From assembly GCA_030647905.1 (NCBI GenBank), contig JAUSJA010000027.1, positions 62,001 to 126,000 of the forward strand: a stretch of 64,000 nt of DNA. The letters are read 5' to 3'. The notes under the pieces were generated by a model. The model did not search any database and was not told the origin of the DNA. It worked only from the letters and a program-made list of their open reading frames with translations. Shown here in pieces: positions 9,447-17,628 of this stretch. The number at the start of each line of letters is the position of its first letter. Position 1 is the first letter of the stretch. The stretch comes from Gemmatimonadaceae bacterium (GTDB taxonomy: Bacteria > Gemmatimonadota > Gemmatimonadetes > Gemmatimonadales > Gemmatimonadaceae). Made by a program: the position numbers and the translations under genes.

Positions 9447-11441
9447 TCACACTCCCTGCGCTCCTTTCTCGAACAGCTTCAATGATTCAGGGTTCGCCAG
9501 CGCATCGGTGTTGTTCACCGGCCGGCCGTGCAGCACTTCGCGGACGGCAATCTCGCTGATCTTGCCGCTTATGGTCCGCGGAATATCGCTCACCTGGACG
9601 ATTTTTTTCGGGACGTGAATCGGGCTCGTGTTGTCCCTTATCTGCTTTCTGATGCGGTCGCGCAGCGCATCGTCCAGCGTGTCGCCTTCGCGCAGCCGGA
9701 CGAAGAGCACGATCTGGACGTCGCCCGATGCCCCCTCGCCGATCTCCTGACCGACGGCGACGCTCTCGACGATCTCCGGCAACTGCTCCACCTGCCGGTA
9801 GATCTCGGCCGTCCCGATTCGCACGCCGCCGGGGTTGAGTATCGCGTCGCTGCGGCCGTAGATGATCATTCCGTCGTGGCCGGTGAGCTCGGCCCAGTCG
9901 CCGTGCCGCCACACATTCGGAAACTTCTCGAAGTAGGCAGCGCGATACTTCGATCCGTCGGGGTCGTTCCAGAACTCGACCGGCATGCTGACGAAGGGCC
10001 GGGTGCATACGAGCTCCCCCGGCTCTTCCACCACCGGATGGCCCTCTTCGTCGAATATGTGCACCGCCATGCCGAGAGCGCGGCACTGGATCTCGCCGCG
10101 ATATACCGGGCCGATGGGATTCCCGCCGGCGAAGCACGACACGATGTCGGTGCCGCCGCTGATGCTCGCAAGATGGACGTCCTGCTTGATCTTCGAGTAC
10201 ACGTAGTCGAAGCTGTGCAGCGCCAGCGGGCTTCCCGTCGAGAGAATAGTGCGCAGCGCCGACAGATCGTGTGATGCACCCGGCTCGAGCCCGTTCTTCT
10301 CGCACATCGCCAGGTACTTTGCGCTCGTCCCGAAGACGGTGAGCTTCTCGCGCGCCGCCATGTCCCAGAGCGCGTCGGCCTGCGAAGGAAAAGGCGCCCC
10401 GTCGTAAAGCACGATGGTCGAACCGACCGCCAATGCGCTCACCAGCCAGTTCCACATCATCCATCCAAGCGTGGTGAAATAGAAGACGCGGTCCTCACGC
10501 TTGAGATCGGCGTGCAGCAGCAGCTCCTTGTAATGCTGGAGCAGAGTTCCGCCGGCGCCATGCACCATGCACTTCGGCAGGCCCGTCGTCCCCGACGAAT
10601 ACAGGATGTACAGCGGATGATCGAACGGCAGCATCTCGAACTCGACGCTACCCCACGCGCTCGCCGAGAACTCGTTCCACGGGACCGCGTGCGCCAGGTG
10701 TGATATGTCCGGTTGCCTGTCGCCATAGGCTACCACGACCACCTGCTCGATTGATTCAATCCGCTCGACGACGTCAGCGACTCGCCCGAGGCAGTCTATC
10801 TTCCTGCCTGCGTACGTGTAGCTGTCCGCGCAGAAGAGAATGCGCGGCTCGATCTGTCCGAATCTGTCGAGCACGCCCTGCACGCCGAAGTCGGGAGAGC
10901 ACGACGACCACACGGCGCCGATCGAAGCGGCCGCCAGCATCGCGATGACCGCCTCGGGGATGTTGGGCATGAACCCCGCCACGCGATCCCCCGCGCGAAC
11001 GCCATGCTCACGGAGAGCCGCCGCCACGCGTGCCACCTCGTCGTGAAGCTGGGCGTACGACAGCACGCGTTGCCGGCCGCTCTCGTTCCATGCGACGATC
11101 GCGTCGCGCTCGTCGCGATACCGAAGGAGATTCTCGGCGAAGTTGAGCCGCGCACCGATGAACCAGCGGGGACCGTGATCGTGGTCGGGCGGCGCCATCC
11201 GGTCGACACCGCGCACGATCTCGTCCCAGGGATCCTCGTCGTCGCCGCGCGACGCCGAGACAAGTCCGGCGAACCGCCACATCGCCGGCCAGAATTTCTC
11301 CGGGTGGAGCACCGACCAGTGATAGAGGTCGTCGTACGACCCGCCGGCGTCGGCATGTCGCAGGAAAGCAGACATGTTCGCCTGCGCCACGCGCTCCGCC
11401 GACGGAATCCACATCGGCTCGCTGGTGCTATCCTGATTCAC
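9447..11441 (-). CDS. aacS: Acetoacetyl-CoA synthetase
   Basis: About 664 residues, an ANL-superfamily adenylating enzyme. The ATP loop YSSGTTGLPK, the acetoacetyl-CoA synthetase hallmark WFIGARLNFAENLL near the N-terminus, and the GRSDAILNPGGVRIGTAEIY hinge region are all visible. It activates acetoacetate with ATP and CoA. Upstream on the same strand is hmgA, whose pathway ends in fumarate plus acetoacetate, so the gene fits as the last activating step of tyrosine degradation. I chose the GTG at 11441 because it leaves the few residues normally found before the PxW motif. A TTG at 11465 and an ATG at 11414 are alternatives; none has a good ribosome site. Confidence 0.93.
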   Translation of the reverse strand: MNQDSTSEPMWIPSAERVAQANMSAFLRHADAGGSYDDLYHWSVLHPEKFWPAMWRFAGLVSASRGDDEDPWDEIVRGVDRMAPPDHDHGPRWFIGARLNFAENLLRYRDERDAIVAWNESGRQRVLSYAQLHDEVARVAAALREHGVRAGDRVAGFMPNIPEAVIAMLAAASIGAVWSSCSPDFGVQGVLDRFGQIEPRILFCADSYTYAGRKIDCLGRVADVVERIESIEQVVVVAYGDRQPDISHLAHAVPWNEFSASAWGSVEFEMLPFDHPLYILYSSGTTGLPKCMVHGAGGTLLQHYKELLLHADLKREDRVFYFTTLGWMMWNWLVSALAVGSTIVLYDGAPFPSQADALWDMAAREKLTVFGTSAKYLAMCEKNGLEPGASHDLSALRTILSTGSPLALHSFDYVYSKIKQDVHLASISGGTDIVSCFAGGNPIGPVYRGEIQCRALGMAVHIFDEEGHPVVEEPGELVCTRPFVSMPVEFWNDPDGSKYRAAYFEKFPNVWRHGDWAELTGHDGMIIYGRSDAILNPGGVRIGTAEIYRQVEQLPEIVESVAVGQEIGEGASGDVQIVLFVRLREGDTLDDALRDRIRKQIRDNTSPIHVPKKIVQVSDIPRTISGKISEIAVREVLHGRPVNNTDALANPESLKLFEKGAQGV

Positions 11442-11466
11442 AGCGGATACCGGGACTGCGGCCAAA

Positions 11467-12660
11467 TCAGCTCGTCGGCGGGCTGAACTGCCCGTGCTGC
11501 ACGTCCAGCCACGACTTGTGGTAAGCCGGGTCCTCGATCGCGGTCGCCGCCTTCGCGACCCTGAGCGGACGAAAGCTGTCCATCATCACCGCCAGCTCGT
11601 CGGTGTACCTGGCGCCGATGCTCGCCTCCGCGCGCCCCGGATGCGGACCGTGCGGAATTCCGTCGGGATGGTGCGTGATGCTGCCGAACTCGATTCCCTT
11701 GCGGCTCATGAACTCGCTCGACGCGTAGTAGAGAACCTCGTCCGAGTCCACGTTGCTGTGGTTGTAGGGCGCAGGAATCGCGTCGGGATGGAAGTCGTAG
11801 GGCCGCGGGCAGAACGAGCAGACGACGAATCCGTCGCCCTGGAACGTCTGATGAACCGGCGGCGGCTGGTGCACTCGCCCGACGATCGGCTCGAAGTCCA
11901 TGATGTTGAACGCCCACGGGTAGAAATAGCCGTCCCAACCGACGACGTCGAACGGATGGTGATCGAGCACAATCTCGTTGATCCCGTCGTACTGCTTCAC
12001 GAGGAGCGGAAAGTCGCCTTTCTCGTCGTGAGACTTCAGCTCGAGCGGACGCCGGATGTCGCGCTCGGAGTAAGGCGCGCCTTCCACCAGCTGTCCGAAT
12101 TCATTTCGATACCGCTTGGGAGTGCGGATGTGCCCGCGGCTCTCCATCACCAGCAGCTTCGTCTGCTCGCCTTCGAGGTTCAGGTGGTAGCGATGCAGGA
12201 TGCCGCGGTGCACGACAAGATAATCGCCCTCTCCGAAGGGAAGGTCGCCGTACACCGTCTCGAGAACGCCCTTCCCCTTGCTGACGTAAACCAGCTCGTC
12301 GCCCTGGGCGTTACGATAGAAGTAATCGTCGTTCCTGTCGGGCTCGACGTAGAGCATCGCGATGTCCTGATTGAACAGGAGCGGCATCCGGTCGAGCGTC
12401 GGGCTGCCACCCTTCTTCACGCGCGACGTGAGGAAGTGGCGGTGATGCAGAGTCCGATCATCGTCCGCCTCGTATTTCGTCTCCGTCACACGGCGCACTG
12501 ACTTCACCATCGTCGGCGGATAGATGTGGTAAAGCAGAGACGACGTCCCGGTGAAGCCATCGTGCCCCATCAGCTCTTCGGCGTAGAGCCCGCCGTCGGG
12601 CTTCCTGAAGGCGATATGCCTCTTCCGGGGAATGGATCCAAGCGTATGGTAGTTCGGCAT
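11467..12660 (-). CDS. hmgA: Homogentisate 1,2-dioxygenase
   Basis: 397 residues. This Fe(II) enzyme opens the ring of homogentisate to maleylacetoacetate. The C-terminal half holds the family signature around HPDAIPAPYNHSNVDSDEVL and the metal-ligand region (THHPDGIPHGPHPGR). The N-terminus (YHTLGSIPRKRH) is also typical. The length is somewhat shorter than the ~440-residue proteobacterial/animal enzymes but normal for the bacterial short form. It lies 35 bases downstream of hpd, which makes its substrate, and 25 bases upstream of aacS, which can use the acetoacetate produced later. The gene for maleylacetoacetate isomerase/fumarylacetoacetase is not in the window. Confidence 0.96.
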   Translation of the reverse strand: MPNYHTLGSIPRKRHIAFRKPDGGLYAEELMGHDGFTGTSSLLYHIYPPTMVKSVRRVTETKYEADDDRTLHHRHFLTSRVKKGGSPTLDRMPLLFNQDIAMLYVEPDRNDDYFYRNAQGDELVYVSKGKGVLETVYGDLPFGEGDYLVVHRGILHRYHLNLEGEQTKLLVMESRGHIRTPKRYRNEFGQLVEGAPYSERDIRRPLELKSHDEKGDFPLLVKQYDGINEIVLDHHPFDVVGWDGYFYPWAFNIMDFEPIVGRVHQPPPVHQTFQGDGFVVCSFCPRPYDFHPDAIPAPYNHSNVDSDEVLYYASSEFMSRKGIEFGSITHHPDGIPHGPHPGRAEASIGARYTDELAVMMDSFRPLRVAKAATAIEDPAYHKSWLDVQHGQFSPPTS

Positions 12661-12695
12661 TCAGCTGCTCCCCAGGTGCGACCTGTCGACGTGCT

Positions 12696-13820
12696 TCAGA
12701 GATTCCCGCGAAGGTCCTGCTCGCGTTCGAGCGCCTCGAACAGCGCTTTGAAATTTCCCGCCCCGAAACTCTTCGCGCCCTTCCGCTGAATGATCTCGTA
12801 GAAGACAGTGGGGCGGTCCTCGACGGGCTTGGTGAAGATCTGGAGCAGATACCCCTCGTCGTCGCGGTCCACCAGAATTCCGAGGTCACGCAGCGGCGCG
12901 ATGTCTTCGTCTATCTTGCCGACACGCTCGGTGACGCTGTCGTAATATGTCGCGGGAACGCGCAGGAACTCCACGCCGCGATCGCGCAGCCCGGTTACGG
13001 TGGTGATGATGTCGTCCGTGGCCATGGCGATGTGCTGCACTCCAGGACCGTCGTAGAACTCGAGGTACTCGTCAATCTGCGACTTCTTCTTCCCCTGTGC
13101 CGGCTCGTTGATCGGGAACTTGATGCGCCCGTTGCCGTTCGACATCACCTTCGACATGAGAGCCGAATATTCGGTGGCGATGGTCTTGTCGTCGAACGAG
13201 AGAATGTTGGTGAAGCCGAGCACTTGCTCGTAGAAGCCGACCCACTTGTTCATCGCGCCCAGCTCGACGTTTCCGACGCAGTGGTCAACGTACCTGAGAC
13301 CCGCCGGCTTCGGCTTGTATACCGACGTCAGCGGCACGAAGCCGGGCATGAACAGACCGCGATAGTCGCTCCGCTCGACGAGGCTGTGGATCGTGTCGCC
13401 ATAAGTGTGAAGCGCGGCGATCACGATCTCACCGCTGTCGTCCTTCATGACGGTCGGCTCCATCGCCGACTTCGCCCCGCGCTCGACGGCAAGCGCGAAC
13501 GCGGTGCGCGCATCGTCCACCCACAGCGCGATGTCGCGGACCCCGTCACCGTGCCTGTGAATGTGATCCGCGATCGCACCCGATGACCTGATGGGCGTCG
13601 TGAAAATGAAGCGGACCTTGTCCTGCTGGAGGAGGTAGCTGGCGGCGTCGCGGAAGCCGGTCTCAGGCCCGCGGTAGGCGACGAGCTCGAATCCGAAAGC
13701 GGAGCGATAGAAGTGACTGGCCTGCCTGGCGTTTCCGACGTAGAACTCGATGAAGTCGGTGCCGTTGATGGGGAATGTATCCGTTGCCGTCGACGGCGCG
13801 GGCAATGCTGCGGTTGCCAT
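12696..13820 (-). CDS. hpd: 4-Hydroxyphenylpyruvate dioxygenase
   Basis: 374 residues made of two vicinal-oxygen-chelate halves. The iron ligands of the C-terminal half are visible: His in YVDHCVGNV, His in GVQHIAMATDDI and Glu in VFYEIIQRKGAKSFGAGNFKAL. The enzyme converts 4-hydroxyphenylpyruvate to homogentisate, the substrate of the next gene, hmgA. The start follows a weak purine stretch. Just upstream (about 13835-13865, plus strand) is a short run of imperfect repeats of a GTTACCC-type unit with no obvious function. First gene of the hpd-hmgA-aacS unit. Confidence 0.97.
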   Translation of the reverse strand: MATAALPAPSTATDTFPINGTDFIEFYVGNARQASHFYRSAFGFELVAYRGPETGFRDAASYLLQQDKVRFIFTTPIRSSGAIADHIHRHGDGVRDIALWVDDARTAFALAVERGAKSAMEPTVMKDDSGEIVIAALHTYGDTIHSLVERSDYRGLFMPGFVPLTSVYKPKPAGLRYVDHCVGNVELGAMNKWVGFYEQVLGFTNILSFDDKTIATEYSALMSKVMSNGNGRIKFPINEPAQGKKKSQIDEYLEFYDGPGVQHIAMATDDIITTVTGLRDRGVEFLRVPATYYDSVTERVGKIDEDIAPLRDLGILVDRDDEGYLLQIFTKPVEDRPTVFYEIIQRKGAKSFGAGNFKALFEALEREQDLRGNL

Positions 13821-13845
13821 GGTTTTCTCCGTTACCCGTTACCTG

Positions 13846-14064
13846 CTACCCGTTACCCGTTGCCCGTTCCCTCCCGCGCGCTTCGGCAAGCTTGCGGGCT
13901 ATCCCGCGATAAAACGCCGCGTCGGCGGGTTTCTGCTGTTCCTCGAGCCCGAGCGCGGCGAGCTCGATGGCGTAAAGTATGTTGCCGAGGTAGAGCTGAG
14001 CTGTCGCGGCGACTGTTTCAGTCCCGTCGGCGGAAGGAGGAGCCGGGTAGCCAGCCTCATCCAT
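13846..14064 (-). CDS. Small conserved-looking helical protein coupled to PP2C
   Basis: 72 residues, mostly helical and soluble, with an Ala/Leu/Glu-rich middle (IELAALGLEEQQKPADAAFYRG). Its ATG at 14064 overlaps the last codons of the PP2C gene by eight bases, so it is probably translated by coupling. No domain recognised. The overlap and coding-like amino-acid composition argue that it is real. It could be an accessory of the phosphatase or an unrelated small protein. Confidence 0.55.
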   Translation of the reverse strand: MDEAGYPAPPSADGTETVAATAQLYLGNILYAIELAALGLEEQQKPADAAFYRGIARKLAEARGRERATGNG

Positions 14065-14851
14065 GCGACCGGCCCTGCGGAACGGGGGTTACCTCCCCCG
14101 TCGCAAACCGTGTGTCGGAGGTGATGACTTTCACGACGATCGCCGTGATGTTGTCTATTCCGCCATTGTTGTTCGCGTCCGCAATCATCGCATTCACGAT
14201 GCGCTCCGGCGTAGCGCGTGACTGAAGAAGCTGCTGGAGCCGCTTGTCCTCGACCATTCCCGTAAGACCGTCGCTGGCAAGGAGAAAGACGTCGCCGACC
14301 TGTGTCTCACCGGTGATGATGTCGGGCTCGATCTCGTTGCTCATGCCGATGCAGCACGTGATGACGTTGCTCTGCGGATGATGCCTCGCCTGCTCGGCCG
14401 TGATGAGCCCGGCGTCCACCTGCTCCTGGACCAGCGAGTGATCTCGCGTCAGCTGCCTCATCTCGCCGTCGCGGACCAGGTAGATGCGCGAATCGCCGAC
14501 ATGCCCGATCATATAGCGCGTGTCGGACAGAAGAAGCGCCGACGCAGTGCTGCCCATTCCCGTCTTCTCCACCTCGCTCATCGTGCGCTGGAAGACCTGA
14601 CGGTTGGCGAGGCGAAGAGTGGACGCCAGCCTCCGACCGGCCTCTTCGGCCGCGAGATCGTTGACGTCGGCGAGCTCGCTGGCGATGAGATCAACGGCCA
14701 TCTGGCTGGCGATCTCGCCCGCCGCATGGCCCCCCATGCCGTCCGCGACGATGAAGAGGCCGCGGTACTCGTTGGCGTCGGCGTAGAGGTTGTCCTCGTT
14801 CCCCTTGCGCAGCCTGCCCGTATCGGTTCTAGCTGAGACAGCCAGGTGCAC
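14057..14851 (-). CDS. PP2C-family Ser/Thr phosphatase (Stp1/PrpC-like)
   Basis: 264 residues from the GTG at 14851. PP2C metal-binding motifs are all visible: RKGNEDN near the N-terminus, DGMGGHAAGEIAS (about 35-48), SDGLTGMV and the C-terminal GGIDNITAIVVK. It dephosphorylates Ser/Thr residues, normally opposing a Hanks-type kinase. No intact kinase gene is present here, though a collapsed one lies at 41018-41467. A longer reading from 14905 (GTG) is possible but lacks a ribosome site, whereas GGGGAG lies nine bases before 14851. A small coupled gene follows. Confidence 0.9.
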   Translation of the reverse strand: MHLAVSARTDTGRLRKGNEDNLYADANEYRGLFIVADGMGGHAAGEIASQMAVDLIASELADVNDLAAEEAGRRLASTLRLANRQVFQRTMSEVEKTGMGSTASALLLSDTRYMIGHVGDSRIYLVRDGEMRQLTRDHSLVQEQVDAGLITAEQARHHPQSNVITCCIGMSNEIEPDIITGETQVGDVFLLASDGLTGMVEDKRLQQLLQSRATPERIVNAMIADANNNGGIDNITAIVVKVITSDTRFATGEVTPVPQGRSHG

Positions 14852-14929
14852 TAATGAGCGCTCCCCGCGATGCGCGGGCAAGAAAATGTCAATGGATTGG
14901 CTCACAAAAAGGTTAACTCAGTACACAAA

Positions 14930-16792
14930 CTACGCCACAGTCCACGGGGGCAGCAAGCGTTGTCCTGCCCGAAGTATTTCTTCCCCGCTCTGAAGCCGCC
15001 AGAGGCGCTCGTAGAGTCCGCCCCGCGCAAGGAGGGCTTCGTGGGTCCCCCGCTCGACCACCTCGCCGTGGTGCAGGACGAGAATCTCGTCGGCGCTGAC
15101 GATGGTGCTCAGCCGGTGGGCGATGGCGATCGTCGTGCGCCCCTCCATGAGAATCGCCAGGGCGCGCTGAATCTCCGCCTCGATCTCGCTGTCCACGGCG
15201 CTCGTCGCTTCATCCAGAATCAACAGCGAAGCATCGGCTGCCACGGCCCGTGCGAATGACAGCAGCTGACGCTCCCCGACACTGAGTGAAGCTCCCCGCT
15301 CGCCAAGCTGCTGGCCATAGCCACCGGGCAGACGGCGGACTATGCGGTCGGCGCCGACCTTCGCCGCCGCTTCCGCGACCTCGTCGTCGGTGAGCGGATT
15401 CGAAAGCCGGATATTCGTCGCGACGTCGCCCGCGAAGAGGAAAATGTCCTGCTGAACGTAGGCGATCAGCCCGCGCAGCTCGTCCAGCGGCATCTCCTCG
15501 ATGTCCACGCCATTAACGAGGATTCTGCCCCGCTGCGGCCGGTAGAACCGCATCAGCAGGTTCACGATTGTGGTCTTGCCCGCACCGGTATGCCCGACGA
15601 TAGCGAGCGTCCTGCCCGGCTCGGCCGTGAACGAGACGCCCTTCAGCACCCACTCCGGCTCTGCCGGCGCGCCCGAAGACCTGCCGGCGACATGGCCGAC
15701 GTCATAAGCGAACCAGACTCCGTCGAAACGCACCTCGACTTTCATCCTCTGCCGCTCGCGCGGCCCAGTGCGAATCGGGATAGTCGAGGGCTCAGTATCG
15801 AGGAGCATGAAGATCCGCTCCGAGCTCGCCATCGCGCTTTGAAGGATGTTGAATTTTTCGGCGAGGTCCTGGAGCGGCTGGTAGAATCGCCGGCTGAGCT
15901 GGAGAAATGCGGCCAGCGCGCCCACGGTGAGAGTATTGGCGTGAACGAGCGAGGCGCTGACGACGACCAGCAGCGCGACCGCAACTGACGTCAGCACCTC
16001 GATCGCCGGAAAATAGATGGCGTATACAGTGATTGACCTCTTGTGCGCCTCCAGATGGTCCGCGTTCAGCTTGCTGAATCGCTCCGCTTCGTGCTCCTCG
16101 CCTCCGAACAGCTGCACGATGCGCATTCCGGTGATGCGTTCCTGGAGGAAGGAGTTGATGCGCGCGAGCCGGGTCCGAATGTCGCGATAGGCGTCGCGAA
16201 CGCCGGTGCGGAACCAGTCGGACACTCCTGCCACCAGAGGAATCACGAGCAGCACCGCAATTGACAGCCGCCAATCGAGGAGAAACATCGTCACGCCGAT
16301 CGCGATCAGCGCGAAGAGGTCGCCGAGTCCGGAGACGACACCCGAGGTGAAGAGTTCGTTCAGGGTCTCGACGTCGGACGTCACGCGGGTGATGAGGCGG
16401 CCGGCGGGATTTCTGTCGAAGAAGGCGACGGACAGGCGCTGAAGATGCGCAAAGATCTCGATCCTGAGATCACGCATCACGCTCTGGCCGAGAAGATTGG
16501 TCAGCATCGCCTCGCCGAAGGAGCAGATGAACTGGGCGACGAGCGTGACAGCGAAGAGAATCGCGGCACGCACGATCGCTCCTTCGTCGCGCTTCGGAAG
16601 GGCGACGTCTATGACCTGCCGTGTGAGGAGAGGACCGGCGAGCTGAAGCACGCCTTCTATGAGAAGCAGCGCCAGCGCGGCGGCGACGAGCGCCTTGTAC
16701 GGGCGGACATACTTCAGCAGCCTCCGCATGAGGCGCGCGTCATATGTTCTCGCCAGCGCGTCTTCTTCGTGCAGGGTTGCGGGGCTCGACAT
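14930..16792 (-). CDS. ABC exporter, fused membrane and ATPase (MsbA-like)
   Basis: About 620 residues. The N-terminal six-helix export domain (about 25-320) is followed by an ATPase domain (about 345-600) with Walker A GHTGAGKTTIV, the variant signature LSVGERQLLSFARA (Val in place of the usual second Gly), Walker B LLILDEATSAVD and the H-loop IAHRLSTI. It should work as a homodimer or with a partner, exporting lipids, drugs or peptides; the substrate cannot be told from sequence. The ATG at 16792 is chosen because the sequence upstream of it is not transporter-like. Confidence 0.92.
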   Translation of the reverse strand: MSSPATLHEEDALARTYDARLMRRLLKYVRPYKALVAAALALLLIEGVLQLAGPLLTRQVIDVALPKRDEGAIVRAAILFAVTLVAQFICSFGEAMLTNLLGQSVMRDLRIEIFAHLQRLSVAFFDRNPAGRLITRVTSDVETLNELFTSGVVSGLGDLFALIAIGVTMFLLDWRLSIAVLLVIPLVAGVSDWFRTGVRDAYRDIRTRLARINSFLQERITGMRIVQLFGGEEHEAERFSKLNADHLEAHKRSITVYAIYFPAIEVLTSVAVALLVVVSASLVHANTLTVGALAAFLQLSRRFYQPLQDLAEKFNILQSAMASSERIFMLLDTEPSTIPIRTGPRERQRMKVEVRFDGVWFAYDVGHVAGRSSGAPAEPEWVLKGVSFTAEPGRTLAIVGHTGAGKTTIVNLLMRFYRPQRGRILVNGVDIEEMPLDELRGLIAYVQQDIFLFAGDVATNIRLSNPLTDDEVAEAAAKVGADRIVRRLPGGYGQQLGERGASLSVGERQLLSFARAVAADASLLILDEATSAVDSEIEAEIQRALAILMEGRTTIAIAHRLSTIVSADEILVLHHGEVVERGTHEALLARGGLYERLWRLQSGEEILRAGQRLLPPWTVA

Positions 16793-16915
16793 CCAGCGGT
16801 ATGGTAACGGCAGATATGTCGCCACGCCACCGACGTCGGGGGAATGGTACGCAGGTTGCACTCCCCCGAGGTTGCAGTCCAGCTATCTGGGCTCATTTCA
16901 CCCTACGGAGGAGAG

Positions 16916-17182
16916 ATGAATTTTCTCGCATGGATCGTCCTTGGCCTGATCGCAGGAGCGATTGCCAAGGCAATTATGCCGGGCAACGACCCTGGTGGAA
17001 TCATCGTCACGATGATCATCGGTATTGTCGGCGCAGTCATCGGCGGTTTCCTCGGCAGTACGCTGATGGGAGCCCCGCTGACGGGCTTCTCGCTCCAGAG
17101 CATGCTGCTCGCGGTCGTCGGAGCGCTGATTCTTCTCTGGATCTACAGAATGTCCACGCGGGGCCGTACTCGAGTACCATAG
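16916..17182 (+). CDS. GlsB/YeaQ/YmgE-family small membrane protein (copy 1)
   Basis: 88 residues, three membrane helices with the Gly-rich family pattern (GLIAGAIAKAIMPGNDPGG, then IIGIVGAVIGGFLG). The start is set by a strong ribosome site (GGAGGAG) six bases before the ATG. Members are called transglycosylase-associated or stress-response membrane proteins, but their mechanism is unknown. A related gene follows 34 bases downstream. Confidence 0.92.
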   Translation: MNFLAWIVLGLIAGAIAKAIMPGNDPGGIIVTMIIGIVGAVIGGFLGSTLMGAPLTGFSLQSMLLAVVGALILLWIYRMSTRGRTRVP

Positions 17183-17216
17183 CGGCCACGGCCTCGGCAG
17201 GGTGAGGGAGTAGTCC

Positions 17217-17477
17217 ATGCCGCTCTGGCTCTACTGGATCCTTCTCGGTCTGGTAGCGGGAACATTGGCCAAGTTCCTGGTGCCAGGGCGGGATCCATCT
17301 GGCTGCATCGTCACGATCCTGCTCGGAATCATCGGCGCGGTGATCGGCGGGTTCATTGGAACCCGCTTCGGCTGGGGCACCGTATCCGCCGGCAGCTTCG
17401 ATCTCAGATCGGTCGCGCTCTCCACCTTAGGGGCCATCGTCCTGCTCCTCGCCGGGAGATTGGTGAGGCGCCTTTAG
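17217..17477 (+). CDS. GlsB/YeaQ/YmgE-family small membrane protein (copy 2)
   Basis: 86 residues with the same three-helix layout and motifs as the preceding gene (GLVAGTLAKFLVPGRDPSG, IIGAVIGGFIG). The two are a diverged tandem pair on one likely transcript. GGTGAGGGAG upstream provides a ribosome site. A Cys replaces the Gly-Ile start of the second helix (PSGCIVTIL). A large perfect-arm palindrome starts six bases after the stop codon and may form the transcript end. Confidence 0.92.
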   Translation: MPLWLYWILLGLVAGTLAKFLVPGRDPSGCIVTILLGIIGAVIGGFIGTRFGWGTVSAGSFDLRSVALSTLGAIVLLLAGRLVRRL

Positions 17478-17482
17478 TTCAA

Positions 17483-17575
17483 GAGCGTTTTTTACCACAG
17501 ATGGCACAGATGGGCACAGATGAAAACCCCGGGGTTTTCATCTGTGCCCATCTGTGCATCTGTGGTAAAGCGCTC
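17483..17575. repeat. 93-bp palindromic element built of CACAGATG units
   Basis: Two arms of about 45 bases meet without a loop at CCCCGGGG (17527-17534) and differ by only one bulge and one or two mismatches near the ends. Each arm contains three CACAGATG units at 9-10 base intervals, then AAAACCCC. Elements of this kind (ACCACAGATG... palindromes) occur scattered in intergenic regions of several phyla and resemble REP/MITE-like repeats. It sits between the GlsB pair and uvrA and could also end transcription. Confidence 0.85.
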
Positions 17576-17628
17576 TGGGAATCGGGGTTTCTTCGGCATT
17601 GCCGCCCCCGAGTGAATAACTTGCAAAC

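Noticed and set aside
13820-13870. Repeated GTTACCC-like units upstream of hpd as a regulator array
   Set aside because: Short, imperfect and without symmetry; looks like slippage of a simple motif.
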